In this document: in pieces, positions 52,718-64,000 of the stretch
Layout of the letters: each line of letters begins with the position of its first letter
Numbering within the stretch: the first letter of the stretch is position 1
DNA from: Didymella arachidicola
Taxonomy: Eukaryota > Ascomycota > Dothideomycetes > Pleosporales > Didymellaceae
Assembly (NCBI GenBank): GCA_016630955.3
Contig: CM049990.2
Location: 1 to 64,000, forward strand
DNA: 64,000 nt
Direction of reading: 5' to 3'
Notes under the pieces: model-generated
Told to the model about the DNA's origin: nothing
Database searches by the model: none
What the model saw: only the letters and a program-made list of their open reading frames with translations
Position numbers and translations under genes: made by a program

Positions 52718-55700
52718 GATTATGTTGTCCTGTGATTTGTTCCTCCCCTCGACTGGTGGTGCGTAAGAGTAGACTGGAGGGAACAGCGGCTGAAGAGAGC
52801 TCTTCTGGTGCTGGTCAAGTTTAGGCAATGGCGACGGCGCTACCCTGGCAAGTGACTGGAATAAGCGGCCTGGCATGGCTTGAGAGATTTTCTGGGGTGC
52901 AGCTGCGTGCTGAGCTGCGCTGCAAAAGGGTGGGTGACTATCCAATGACGAAATGGCGTATTTCCGGAGAAGCGATTGCAGCGATGTTTGCTGTGGCGCT
53001 ATGCTTCAAGAGTTGATTTTGTGCGAGTTGAGTTGGTGAGTAAGGTGTTGCGGCAGAAACATGTTCTGGGGAAAGGTCGATCTCAAAGAGCAATCGTCGT
53101 CTGGGGAAGGCGAGTCCTTATAAACAAGTGCTCAAGACTACTTTGACTTTTTTTACCTGAGAGAAATTTCATGACTGGGTGCCTCAAGCGCCTTGCGCAT
53201 GATGCCATCGGGAACGAGGATCCAAGCTTTCGCGTGAAGACGCTAGGCTGGACGCAGCATGTGCACCCCTGCGCCGATGCAATTTTTGGGTCAGGAGGCA
53301 AGCGCGCACGGGCTGCCGCATCTCTCGTGATCGCCCGCTGAAGACGCCGCGGTGTCGTGCTTGCGTAAAGTTTGGACGTCAAGCTGCGAGCGCTGGACGG
53401 CTGCGCGAGCGGTCAGCTCATTTGACAGCGCAGCCAGCCTCAACGACCGAGACCCAGTCGCTTGTCACGACACTGTCAACAAGACCGCCGAGAACAGCGC
53501 AGCATCACGCAATACCTGTTTCACGGTGCGTCGTGCCTGCTCGATTCGCCTATGACCGGCCAACACTTTGCCGACGGCTGTCTTTCAGTAAGCCCACAAA
53601 TATTGGCACATCGACGACGCATCATGCTAACCTCATGTCTCCACCGAGGGACATCTGGGGTACTCAACTTCCAGAAGCACGGCACGATCAGGTGCCGCCG
53701 GACACCATGCCTGGATTCACCTCCATCCGCAGCATCAAGAACGCCAATTTGCGGGGTGACGTGTTCCAGGAGATGAATGGCGTTGTGATGCTGCTCAAGT
53801 TGGACGAATGTTGGACATCTCCGTGGAACTCACTTTTCGGAGTCCCTTCCCCTCATACTTCAAGGACAGCCTTCGTCTCCGTTCGATGACCGCCTGACTT
53901 GCTTTCGCAGCCTCTGACGATCCCTCGCACGCCCTGCACGCTCGACTGACATTATCCATTGCTAATTGCGCACCGTCGTCAACGCGCAGTCATGTCCTGA
54001 CGAAGCATCACGATTCAATGCCAAGGCCCCGGCGTTATGTAATGCTGAAATTTTCCTTCAGGGTACATGAGCCATAGAGATGTTCGAGTCGCGCCCGTGG
54101 CACACGACGGCCCCACCGGCTCCCAAGACTTGTGCAGTTTCTTTACACATTTTTGTCAGGCCGGCCCGGTGCCTTGCTTGTTTGACCAGAGATACTGTGT
54201 CAGAGCAAGCTAAGAACCCACATGTTGAGGCTCTAGACTACGCTGCAAACATCGCCGCCTTACTCGATTGTGCGACAAAGACAATGCCGATGTCACTCCG
54301 AGTACTCCGGAGTAGCTTAGTATCCCATCGGGCGCGCCTGAGCGAGCATCTGGGTCCGAGGGTGCTCATCTCAGGATCATGAGTCTCGAAGAGACCAGAT
54401 CACAACACCAAGCCAGTATCCTCACGATACTTCGCTTATTGCCGGTGCCATCAATCGAACACCTTGCCGCTGTGTGTGGCCATGAAGAGCCAGTAGGGTC
54501 ATGTCCCAATTAGGAAGCTCATCTGCATTCCTATTCGTGGAGCGAGTCAACCATGGGTATCTCGAGCTCCTGCCATGTGCTCACCATCCCTGATCCAAGT
54601 TTGCAGTCGCAGCCACAATCCCCGACGGACAACCGCAACCGTCCATGTCGGTTCCATCTCGTTGATCTGTCTCACTCAGCTTGCCACGCGTTGCTCGGAG
54701 TCATCGTATTGGGACCTTGCGTGCTCTGGCGCCATTACCTCGCACTGACGACGTATGATGCCTACATGTGCTACGCCAACAGGCCAACGTCTCACCGCAT
54801 CTCAACCTTTCGCTTCTCCCCGTGACTGCATGGTTTGCGGGATGACCTCCGGGAGGCTTCATCGTCGCTACCTTTCCCGTTAACCTTCTTGCCCTGCATG
54901 GCGGCTTGGGAGCTCTGGGCAGTACTCGGTCTCAATTGACCCTGTGCGGGCCGAATCGAAGCACCTTAAGCCATCTGCGCTGTCAAAGTTCTCCGACGTC
55001 GCTTCGTGAGGCCCAGTACCTCTATTCACGAAACCTCGGTGCGAGGTCAAAGTTCTGTATCTCAATGTCATAACAAAGACCCCGCTCTGCACAGTTGCTG
55101 GTCCTCGTATAAGTCTTCCAGACTCTTCGCTACTTGCAATGGGCCCAAAGGATTGCTCTAGATCTCGGTTTGTGCCTGAGGGGTGTTCCGGGTGAATCCT
55201 TCAGCTGCCATTACAAGTTGGACTTTGACTACTTGTGCGTTTTTATACATCCAGGCATTACCGCATATGATCTGCCTCGTTTCAGCTATTGTAAATCCTC
55301 GTGGGTGTTCGACACCTCAAAGGCCTTGTGCTTGACCCATCATTACCATCACCATAGACTTCGACGCGCAAGCTTTACCTGCGACGATTGCCTCCTGATA
55401 CTCTGCGCTTTTGCAAACAGCTCCACCACAACATCAAGACCTGTGTTTCTCGCATCAGCGCAAGAGCCGTCAGTATCCTCATGGGCGAGTAGAGCGTCCA
55501 TACAAGGCATTTAGAGTGCGCACAAGTTGCATACACCGACTCATAGCACTATGTTCCACGCTATGTTCACGGGTACAGACGAGCATCCGCAAGTGTACCC
55601 GCCCACGCCGCCTTGCACATCTTGCGGAGTTCACGACGCTCCACTTCTGAAAGCAAGCTATGCTAGCGCAAAAGGTTGTGTGAAGAAAATTTGTACAGCG

Positions 55701-56020
55701 GGGTAGGGCTTGAAGACATCGTATACCGGTGAGGGAGTCATGGCGATTTGTCGCACGGTGTCCACACACAGGTGTTGACCCAGGGCCTGCGATTATATGG
55801 AGTTGCTGTCTTAATGAGGCACGTATGGTCACACGCATATCAGATCCATCAGGTGACAGACGCAACAATTCATTGATCGTGCTATCTGCCTGGTGGAACA
55901 CCGCTCTTTCCCTTCTAGACCCGCACGCTCAGCGAAGAGCGTGTCGTTGTCCTTGTCGTGATATTGCGTCACCCATCCATTGTGACATCATATGCGGAGC
56001 CGTCAGCGAAGACGTCGCGC
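52718..56020. other. Gap of 3.3 kb; no supported gene
   Basis: The first 250 bp are the 5' region of the arrestin gene. Beyond that, open frames are short (up to 155 codons at 53422-53889), overlap on both strands and give low-complexity S/T/H/R-rich peptides without a family pattern. I saw no tRNA or rRNA. Long RNAs or genes with many small exons cannot be excluded by eye. Confidence 0.4.
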
Positions 56021-56537
56021 TTACTCCTCATCATCCTCCGCCTCGTCGTTGACAACGTTGAAGAAGCGGAGCTCGTAAACACCCTTGGAGGTGGAGACGA
56101 CGCGGAGCCAGTCACGGAGCTGCTGCTTCTTGAGGAACTTCTTGGTGCTGTTTGCTATCAGCGATTGCCCTCGCAGTCGTGTTCTCGGTGTGAATGGACG
56201 TACAGGTACTTCAGGTAGCGGCCGGAGAACTCCTGGTGAGCAATGACCTCGATCTTGCCATCGCCCTGCTGGGAGATCTGGACGACGTCGCCGAGGTTGC
56301 CGGTGCGGCCCTCAACCTTGACGCGGTCGTGGAGGAACTTCTCGAAGGCCTGGATGTCGAAGATCTTGTCGTTGACGGGCTGGCTGCAGTTGATGATGAA
56401 CTTCTTCGTCACCTTCTGGGCCTTCTTGCCGGATGCCTTCTACGGGCGCATTAGCCTACTGTTCTGCACATCGAGGCGATGTGTGTGAGACGCGCTCACA
56501 GACAGCAAAGCGGCTTACGTACGGTGTTGGGTGCCAT
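56021..56537 (-). CDS. 60S ribosomal protein eL22
   Basis: A component of the large ribosomal subunit. Three exons: 56537-56523 (MAPNT), 56439-56204 and 56147-56021. Introns are 56440-56522 (GTACGT...CCGTAG, 83 nt) and 56148-56203 (GTACGT...AAACAG, 56 nt). The product is 125 residues: [63 protein letters not shown], and the acidic tail NDEAEDDEE. Length and acidic tail are typical. A first intron within five codons of the start is common in ribosomal protein genes. An intact core gene like this is a good anchor for the end of the subtelomere. Confidence 0.95.
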
Positions 56538-56805
56538 TTTTGATGTGTGAGAGAGCGCAAAGAAGTGGTTATCCTGCGTTGAGCGTGTGTGGTGTTGAGC
56601 GTAGGTAGTCGTGTCCGCCAGCCGAATTTTGCGATCGTGGGAGCACGGACAACGCCAAGATTTTCGTCGCGTGGCTGCCGAGCGCCGACTGGTGTGTGCG
56701 CTCATCAACACGAACACAGAGACATCACAGCGGTATTTCGTCGACATCATAACTACCAACAATCTGCTTCCTTCACGTTCTACGGTGACCTGGCTACTCG
56801 GATTA

Positions 56806-58057
56806 TCAGCCATGGCCTGGTGTGTCGTTGACTGGACCGTCAATTACAACAACCAAGCGCTTCTCCATTGGCTCTTGCCTTTGCATCAATAGGCTGAACA
56901 CGCCAAAGACTGTGGCAACAAGCACGCCCAGCGCTGTCAAAGCTAGCATCGTGCACTTTGCGGGATGAAGCTTCATCAACATCACCCATCTATGCTTAGT
57001 TGGGATCCAACTGCGAATACGATAGACTACCCTTGACCTGTCCAGGACCTTGACGAGGGCGAGCAGCTTAGCGCCCCAGTGACGATACTTTTGGTCCTCG
57101 GGTCCGTCATCAAGCGGAAAACCGAATGCGTCGAAACCTAGGCAGGTCAACTCAAAGCCTGATTCGGCAGCGAGTTCACAGCTTGGCTGGTCGTCCCAGT
57201 TGAATAGAATGAAACGCAAAGTATAGAGAATTTCTCTCGCTATCTGACGCGGTATGAATGGTCTATTCTGTATGAGTAGAGTCCGAGGAGCATTAATATT
57301 GCACTCACCTTACTACAGAATCACAGCGACCCTGGCTCGAAAGATGTTGTTTGAGAAACCCAGCTTGATAGAAGATATACACTCGTCTGCTCTTCACCGT
57401 TGTTTCGAACGTGAGATGCAAGCGAGGGTCGTTCGTGTTGCTGATCTTGAAGCCAAAGTCATGCAGCCTCTTCGCAGAAAGCTTGGTCGTAACCAAGTGG
57501 GCCTCCTCATCTGTTAGATTCCTTCCTTGAGGTATGGAATCCTCCCAGACTTCACAAGCAGCTTGGTCTTTCTTCCAGATCACGGGAGTAAGTCCTGGAC
57601 ACCGGATGTGGAAGCTGTTCCTCTCTGCGCATGGAAGCATACCAATTATGCTGTACGCGAGGTTGAAGTCGCGACTTGCGCCAGTCTCGATCGCGTGTGC
57701 ATGACTTCCTTGTCTCGAATAACTCGCGACGAGACTTTCTCGTGGGGTCTCTCGGTGGGCCAAAATGAAACGGATGAGTCGGTGCAGGTCCCCGTGGGTT
57801 TGCAACATTGGAAGTGATGTGAACCAGTCATCTGACGTGTACCGATAGGTTGCATCACGATAGAACACACGATAAGGTGACAAGGTTGGCAACCGCGCCC
57901 ATTGGCAGCTCTCTGCGAAACAGCTCCCGCGGTTCTGACATTCATTGCAATCATGCCAGCCCCACAAACTCTGGCAAAGCCCTCCAAAATCGTCGTCATT
58001 AGGATCCCGCAACGGAAAATATTCCGCAAAAGATGTCACGCTGCGATCAGGTGCCAT
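56806..58057 (-). CDS. Membrane-anchored protein of unknown family
   Basis: Exons 58057-57314 and 57267-56806, intron 57268-57313 (GTAAGG...ATACAG), 401 residues. ATG 58057 starts MAPDRSVTSFAEYFPL. The first exon has a cysteine-rich start (WHDCNECQNRGSCFAESC), then RDFNLAYSIIGMLPCAERNSFHIRCPGL. The second ends with one hydrophobic segment of about 24 residues (LALTALGVLVATVFGVFSLLM) and a short tail, so it is probably a tail-anchored protein. HET-type genes sometimes end similarly, but the HET signature motifs are absent. I do not recognise the family. Confidence 0.6.
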
Positions 58058-58453
58058 GCTCGAATACAATTGCGTCAAAAGGGGAAGGAACAATTAATCG
58101 AGTATTCTGCAGGACGCTCACATTATTATTCACTCGCTGTCATGTGTTGTGCGTTACTGCCCAAGAGATGAGGGGTAAGGCTAAGTTGGCTGCGTGGTAG
58201 GCTGAGAAAGGGACATCGAATCGCGCCCACCTTCAGCCTGGCTACATACATGAAGGACTCTGCCCCATCCATTCAGCGCACGCCATGTCACCGCTTCCTG
58301 ACCGGTAGTCTGCCTTATGGTGATACGCTGTGGCCGACACCAGCTGAGCCACGGCCCACTTTCTGACTATCTCATCTGAATAAGCTTGTGGCAAGAGATG
58401 CTATCCCACACGTTCTCGCAGCATGACCTTGGCTTCTCACTACTCCACATCAA
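58058..58453. other. Intergenic region between divergent genes
   Basis: About 400 bp between divergently transcribed genes, so it should hold both promoters. No specific site was identified. Confidence 0.4.
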
Positions 58454-61400
58454 ATGGAGCAGATGCTGATATGTAAAACTCAAAGATCGGATACCGATAA
58501 TGTTGAAGCTCTCCTCCGCCTCCCTGTACCAAACCACGAGCCGAGTGGTAGCGCTAAGTCGGCAGATCTCTCTGATGCACAATCGACTGTAGACTCTGCC
58601 TACCAGTCTGTGGGCACTGTCGACTCGAACAATACTGTCTCTGCAGTTGCCAGCTCACCGAGCGACTTAGCTACGAGGGTCTTCCCAATACCTGGGAAAG
58701 ATGTTCTTCGATTCCTAAAGTCACCAGATCGCAAGCAACAGAGGCACTACTTGGCAGTTTTGTCGGCGATACAGGCGAGATTGCAGGCTGCAGTTGCTCG
58801 AGCGTCCCCAGATGGACAGGTGCCGTGGGACAAGCTGGTCTTCCAGCCCATGGTGGTTGGCAAGAATGAGCAAGAGGCTAAGTTACATATGGCTGTCCTG
58901 TGCGAGCCAGATCTTGCACCGATTCTCGAAGAGGCTTTCAAATATGGGCCAGTGCAGAGCGAGCTCGGCATACCGAATACAGACGAACGACTGGGTTACA
59001 TTGTTATTCCCGAGCCTTTTGAGGAAGTTCATGCGGAGCTCCCCCTCGACATCTTCACCTTGAGACGGTATCACACCGAGCACAATACCAATTGCGGTGC
59101 CCCACTATTTGTTATGGGTCGCGAGCGAAGAACGCCTCCTTCGGTAGTCCGTCAAGCCACCTTTGGCGGCGTAATCAAGGTCTCGTTCGCCAACGACCAG
59201 ACCAGGTATTACGGTGTCACAGCAGGACATGTTGCGAAAGACGCACGCCAACATCGTCACCAGGTGTCGACGAACGATACATCATGTGAAAACATGACAC
59301 AAGGCCTTTTCAGTCTCACTGCATGGCTCTCGAACGAGGAAGCGCTCAGTCATCCCCTTGACCCTGATCGGCTTCCAGGAGTAACAGCTCAACGTACTAA
59401 ACCCTCTCACGATTGGTGTCTTTTCGAAGTACGACCAACCAGACGCAACAAAGCCGTTTGGGTACCTACAACTCCCTCAGAGACAAAATCCCAAAGCCGA
59501 TTTGGTACTCTTAGTCAGTCCATCCTGATAGCCGAGAGACCAACGTTCAATGATGATACCTCCGATCCTGTTCTAGTGCTAGGTGCCGCCGCTGGCACTC
59601 GTAGTGGTGTTTTATCGACGTGTCCAGCCAGCATCTGGATGTCCAGCTGTCAAATATTCGTTTCAGTCTACGTGTTACAAATGGATGATGATCAGAGTCA
59701 GTGATTGAGGATCCGGATACAAGGCATTATGCTAACAGACAGTAGAAGTTACAAGAGGAGATTCGGGTGCGTGGGTTGTACACGCAGCAGGACCAGCGTT
59801 ATATGGATACGTAGTGGCCACGAACACGTTTGGCGAGGCCTATATTGTACCCGCCAATGACGCCTTCGAAAATATCAGGGAGTGTTTGGGTGCCACCTCT
59901 GTCACGCTACCGACCACTGAAGATTTGCCTATTAAACCGCACATTGAGCCATTGAAGCTCCCAGCCTACCCCGCGACAACCGAAACTCTTGTCGAGACTG
60001 AGTCAAGTGGGTTACATCAAATACGGCCTAAGCTCCACAGGAAGAAATTCTGGAATCCGTCATTGTCCAAGCACAAACCAATCAATGATCCATTATACCT
60101 GAAGACGTTGTCCGATCTCAACATCGAACGAAGTCTTTTGGAATTTTTCCTCGAGCCTTCGATCTTGCCAACCTCTCGATGGGAGACACAGCAGGAGCGG
60201 GACTTCCTCAACGCGCATAGCATAGGCCATACCCAATCATCCCCGCGCTTATACTTGGACGACAGATATCAGGGTTGTAGCGAACGCTCAGGAAGTTGGA
60301 TAGCTGTCGATCAGGTGGAGCACTATTTACGGGGTTCGAAGCCTTGGAGCTACGATTTGAGCAATGGCTGCCATAGGCAACTGATGTAAGGGCGAAGTCA
60401 CAAGACACTGATCTCTACTAACCGATGACACAGGTTTTTGCCAAGACTTGACGCGCAAATCTTGACCGACCTTCTCAGACAGGTCACCCGTTCCCAAGCT
60501 GAAGCACTCCGTCACATCGTCCAGATCCACGCAACATCAGCGATAGGCTTGCGAGTGCATGTTAAGGTGAATCTCTACGCCTTATTTGACTACCCCAACA
60601 GACTGACACCTCGTTTGCAGACTTCTGGAGTCTTAGCCTTCCGACTTCAATTCGACTTGCCTTACTTTACCTTTACATCGCCGAATGAAGACCTCGCTCA
60701 AAATCTAAACGTCGGAAGCAAAGTCACTGGTTCGCGATACGGGCTGCTTCGATTTGCAAGATCGGTACAAGAGCGGCACACGTCGGTCGTGATCAGCGGT
60801 TGCAGTAGCCGTTTGTGGTTTGGCTACGCCATTGGGTCACTCGGCGATGCAGAAGACGTGCTTGAGGATACAAGTGACTTTCACGATGCAGCAGAGCTTG
60901 ACGAAGGAAATGAGGAACTGGATTTCATCCCAGACCTGTTTGCTACAGCTGGATGCGAGCCATCCACATTCTCTGGCAAGGTGATGTGGGACCCCAGGAC
61001 ATATTTCCTTCACACTCTTTGTCTCAGACTTGAGACCATAAACCAAGTCAACGGATACCTTCTCCATAAGTTGAAAACTGGTTTAGGAGACCTGGTGAGA
61101 TCTTTCCATCCATTTCAACGAGGTCCCGTCCTAACTAAGATAGATACGCGAGGCATCTGATACGCATTTCTCGACTCTTGTTATCAATCTAGAGATAGCC
61201 AGTACGATAGCTGATGTCATCGATCTCCTCCGGGATCGGTTGAGAATGGCTACCAGGGCTTGGAACGAGTTCAGCAGCCGCACCGGAGATATCTTGTACT
61301 TCGGTAATATCGAGGATGGAGATGGCTATTGCTATCTACAGGATGTCGAAGAAGGGTTCAACAAGCTCAGAAGCTCAGAAACCGAAGCGGATATCTTGAA

Positions 61401-62017
61401 AGAGAGGTCTAGGACTGTGATGCACCAGGTAAGTGACCAGCATACAGTGACCATCTCAAAGACTGACGAACGTACGAAGCTCCAGCTACTGATGACGTTT
61501 GAGGGCCAAAAGGTGGGTTTGGAAGGTAACGTATTGCAAAGGAGGATAGTGCAGGTAAATCTCCAAACCCTCAGGCATGGCGAGCTTGCGGCAATCTCAG
61601 CACGGGGCGCACAGGTTGTCGCTGAGGATATGGCTCGCACTTCGCGAGTCAATGTCCATTTGGCCTTGGTAAGAATCCGTCCCAGCATTCAGACTATCAT
61701 TGTAACGTGTGTAGATGATCACTGCCATTATGATGGCTCTGGTGTACTTTGGTTCCGAACGAGGGGTCTTTGCCTTCGAAAGAAGTCCGCAGACGTTTTG
61801 GATCTCTCTCCTCGTTCTGGTGCCCAGCCTGCTCTTGCTGACCTGGGCACTGCACACTGTGGAACGATACAAGGAGGTTGTTACTCGGCGCTTGCGTGCG
61901 CAACTGGACAGGACAGAGACCCGTGCCTCTCAGGTTTCGAGACTCGCATCATCTGCTTGGGATCACCACATGTCCGATGCCGAAACCCTCCATGAGAAGC
62001 CTGGAACTATCGCATGA
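58454..62017 (+). pseudogene. Trypsin-like-fold protein with C-terminal membrane helices; one apparent frameshift
   Basis: ATG 58454. Introns 59697-59742 (GTCAGT...GACAG), 60386-60433 (GTAAGG, branch CTACTAAC, CACAG) and 61669-61714 (GTAAGA...GTGTAG) fit in frame. A serine-protease triad reads in order: H259 (GVTAGHV), D320 (SHDWCLF) and S422 in GDSG. The GDSG motif appears only after the first splice, which supports the model. A long alpha/beta region of unknown type follows, then two membrane segments (ITAIMMALVYFG and FWISLLVLVPSLLLLTWAL), giving a CorA-like helical-hairpin end. At about 61157 the frame meets TGA (RGI-stop), while DTHFSTLVINLEIAS continues one base over. So one extra base seems present, which breaks the gene or is a sequence error. 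If intact, it would be a membrane-bound protease-like protein; its substrate is unknown. Confidence 0.6.
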
Positions 62018-62121
62018 GCGTGCCTAACAAAGGTACATATCTCTACCGCGAGATCGAAGAAGCGTGAAGGAGTTTTTGATTGCAGTTGGTTGCGTTGCCG
62101 GTACGATTCGGAAGAACTTAT

Positions 62122-63737
62122 TTACTCAAACACTTTCTTCCATACCCACAGGCTGCGACTGTTGCAGTAATGCTTCAAACCTTCAATGCCCCACTCCATG
62201 CCAATGCCAGACTGTTTGTGCCCGCCAAAGGGCACGTCGGGCGCCACATCGAAGCTGCAACCATCATATTAGATTAAGAGATCACATTGAATGCTGTGTA
62301 GAACTTACTGTGAGTTGACCCAAACACTGCCAGCTGATAGCCGCCTCGCCATGCGCTCAGCACGCTTCACGTCTTTAGCCCAAACCGATCCACCGAGGCC
62401 AGTCTTGAGCGCGTTCGCGCGGTCAATAACGTCTTCCTCGTCCGACCACTTCAACAAGGGTACAATTGGGCCGAAAGGCTCTTCTTGGACAATTCGTGAG
62501 TCTTCAGGCGGGTTGTCAATGATGGCCGGGGTAATGAAGTACCCGTGCTCAAACTCGCCAGCCTTGCCGGACAACGCCGCCTTCCAGTTGCTCCTCTCGA
62601 TCTCAGCGTACATGTCTTTGACCTTGTCAAACCTGTTTGGGTCAGTATCGCAGCATCAATTGCATAAGGCAACGTCACTCACTGCATCTTGTTCTGCACC
62701 GGCCCAACAACAACACCCTCCTCAGTCCCCGCTCCAGTCTTGATGTTTCCCTTCGTGAACTCGACCATCTTATCCCTAAACTCGTCGTAGATCTTCTCGT
62801 GGATGTAGATCCTCTTCGTCAACATACAGATCTGACCCGAGTTCAAGAAGCTCATCATCGCAATCTTCGGCAAGCATTTGTCGATATCGACATCCTCACA
62901 CACAATCGCTGCATCGTTACCACCTAGCTCCAGCACATAGCGCTTCAGCGTCTTAGCACAGCTCGCTGCAACCAATTTTCCAGTAGCGATCGAGCCAGTG
63001 AACGAAATTTTGTCGATACCAGGATGCTCGGTGATCCATGGACCGAGGTTATCGTCGCCAGAGAGGACCTGCACGACACCCGGCGGGAAAACTTGGGCTG
63101 CAAGCTCTCCAAGCTTGAGATCACAGTATGGTGTGTAGGGTGAGGGCTTCATGATGAATGTGTTGCCTGTGATGAGGGCGGGTCCGACCTTGCCCAGGCC
63201 GAGAAGAATAGGCCAGTTCCAGGGTACGATGCCTGCGCAGACGCCAATGGGTGGGTAAGTAGAGTACACTATTTTCTCATCGTCTTCTTTCAGCACCTCG
63301 TCTTTGATTTCCATGGTTGCGAAGGTGCGGAGCCAGTGCAGAGCGCCGTCAACCTCGGTGTGCGAGAGGGAAAGCGGCTTCCCCTGCTCCGTGGTCAAGA
63401 GCTTCTCGAGCTGGTCGCGATTGCCTTCAATTAAGTCCGCGTACTTGAGCAGTAGATTCGCGCGTCCTGAGAAGGGCGTTGTGCTCCACGACTTGAGAGC
63501 AGCTCTGGCATGCTTGACAGCGGCGTCAAGGTCTTCCTTTCGAGCCACCGGCACTTCATAGAGGGCCTTGCCGGTAGCCGGATTAATGGATTGGCGAGTC
63601 TCTGGTGTTGGAACAACCTCATTGTTGATGATATTGCCCTTGTAGTTCTGTACGTCATCAATTGGATTTGTTTCTGGGCGTGTACCTGGGTTGCTTACCT
63701 CAATGTCAAGCTTCAGTGCCCCTTCGATGGACCCCAT
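62122..63737 (-). CDS. NAD(P)-dependent aldehyde dehydrogenase
   Basis: Oxidises an aldehyde to the acid with NAD(P)+. Exons are 63737-62683, 62632-62309 and 62254-62122. Introns are 62633-62682 (GTGAGT...AAACAG) and 62255-62308 (GTAAGT...TTGCAG). The product is 503 residues. ATG 63737 (MGSIEGALKLDIEV) is the first in-frame ATG; a TTG four codons earlier is not needed. Visible motifs: GIVPWNWP and KPSPYTP (cofactor site), FTGS, catalytic glutamate E270 in LELGGNDA, nucleophile C304 in NSGQIC, then EEPFGPIVP and the C-terminal VPFGGHKQSGIG. All residues needed for activity are present. The closest groups are the fungal benzaldehyde/vanillin/general ALDHs; the substrate cannot be told from sequence. 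No signal peptide. Confidence 0.93.
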
Positions 63738-64000
63738 GGTGATCGACAATGTTCAATCAGTGTTCTTTCTGCTCAAGGTTGCTTTCTGCTGCTTTGAACT
63801 AGAGATATCGAGTTGATAGCTCAATATATTGCCACGTACGCAGTATTTGTAGATAAGAATGATGGGTGATCGGAAGTGAGGCCTCCACATGCGGGGTTCA
63901 GCTGTCAGCTGTCTGTCAGCTGTAAAGCTTATCACAGACCTCGCTTCTGTTCACAACAGACATGACGAATAGGAAGTACTAAGGAGATAACTAGCATGGT
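63738..64000. other. Upstream region of the aldehyde dehydrogenase gene
   Basis: Should contain the promoter and 5' untranslated region. CAGCTGTCAGCTGTCTGTCAGCTG (about 63900-63922) is a short cluster of CAGCTG/GTCAGCTG repeats; it may be a regulatory site, but nothing in the window confirms that. Confidence 0.35.

Noticed and set aside
52718..52945. N-terminal extension of the arrestin gene to 52945
   Set aside because: The codon at 52945 is TTG, and the added residues are low-complexity and unlike the family; ATG 52717 fits better.

Overview
This window is the physical left end of a chromosome of a filamentous ascomycete (Pezizomycotina; Dothideomycetes is plausible but not proven). It opens with 19 perfect CCCTAA telomere repeats. 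The genes have short introns of about 45-85 nt with GT-AG ends. Transposons carry stop codons of the kind left by C-to-T mutation (RIP-like). Typical fungal families are present: OrsD-domain telomere-linked helicase, Fot1/pogo transposases, a HET-NACHT-WD40 STAND protein, a fungal tyrosinase and an LDB19-type arrestin.

Layout. Positions 1-1560 hold the telomere, hairpin-bearing repeats and a TACTA-rich satellite with a perfect 20-bp minisatellite. Positions 1561-9352 hold two large tandem telomere-linked-helicase (TLH) family reading frames, both pointing at the telomere. The outer one is OrsD-(tyrosine-recombinase-like)-RecQ. The inner one is OrsD-(recombinase-like)-OrsD and lacks a helicase. 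Positions 10030-12840 form a small cassette: a ParB-like three-exon gene and a gene broken by a 31-bp tandem duplication, bracketed by copies of a TTGCCCC/GGGGCAA palindrome. Positions 12884-20401 are nested Fot1/pogo elements, one inserted inside the terminal repeat of another. A complete acetoacetyl-CoA synthetase gene (20549-22725) sits between transposon blocks. Positions 22897-27977 hold two more pogo elements, one split by a retroposon.

Positions 28000-34570 are gene-poor, with a tyrosinase gene carrying one nonsense codon and a decayed rhodopsin-domain membrane protein gene. Positions 34575-40135 hold three full-length pogo elements packed end to end, the first two head to head. Next come small paralogous genes of unknown function (40.4-42.0 kb), an ankyrin remnant, a large HET/NACHT/WD40 gene whose HET domain lacks its start, and a RING-H2 gene.

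From about 51 kb the sequence grades into ordinary chromosome: LDB19/ART arrestin, ribosomal protein eL22, a membrane-anchored protein of unknown family, a trypsin-like-fold membrane protein with an apparent frameshift, and an aldehyde dehydrogenase.

The most interesting signal is that the middle of both TLH-family proteins carries an R...K...H-R...H/R...Y pattern like that of tyrosine recombinases. If real, it links telomere-linked helicases to a DNA breakage-and-joining enzyme. All exon boundaries given were worked out by hand from frame continuity, splice signals and family similarity; no alignment or expression data were used.
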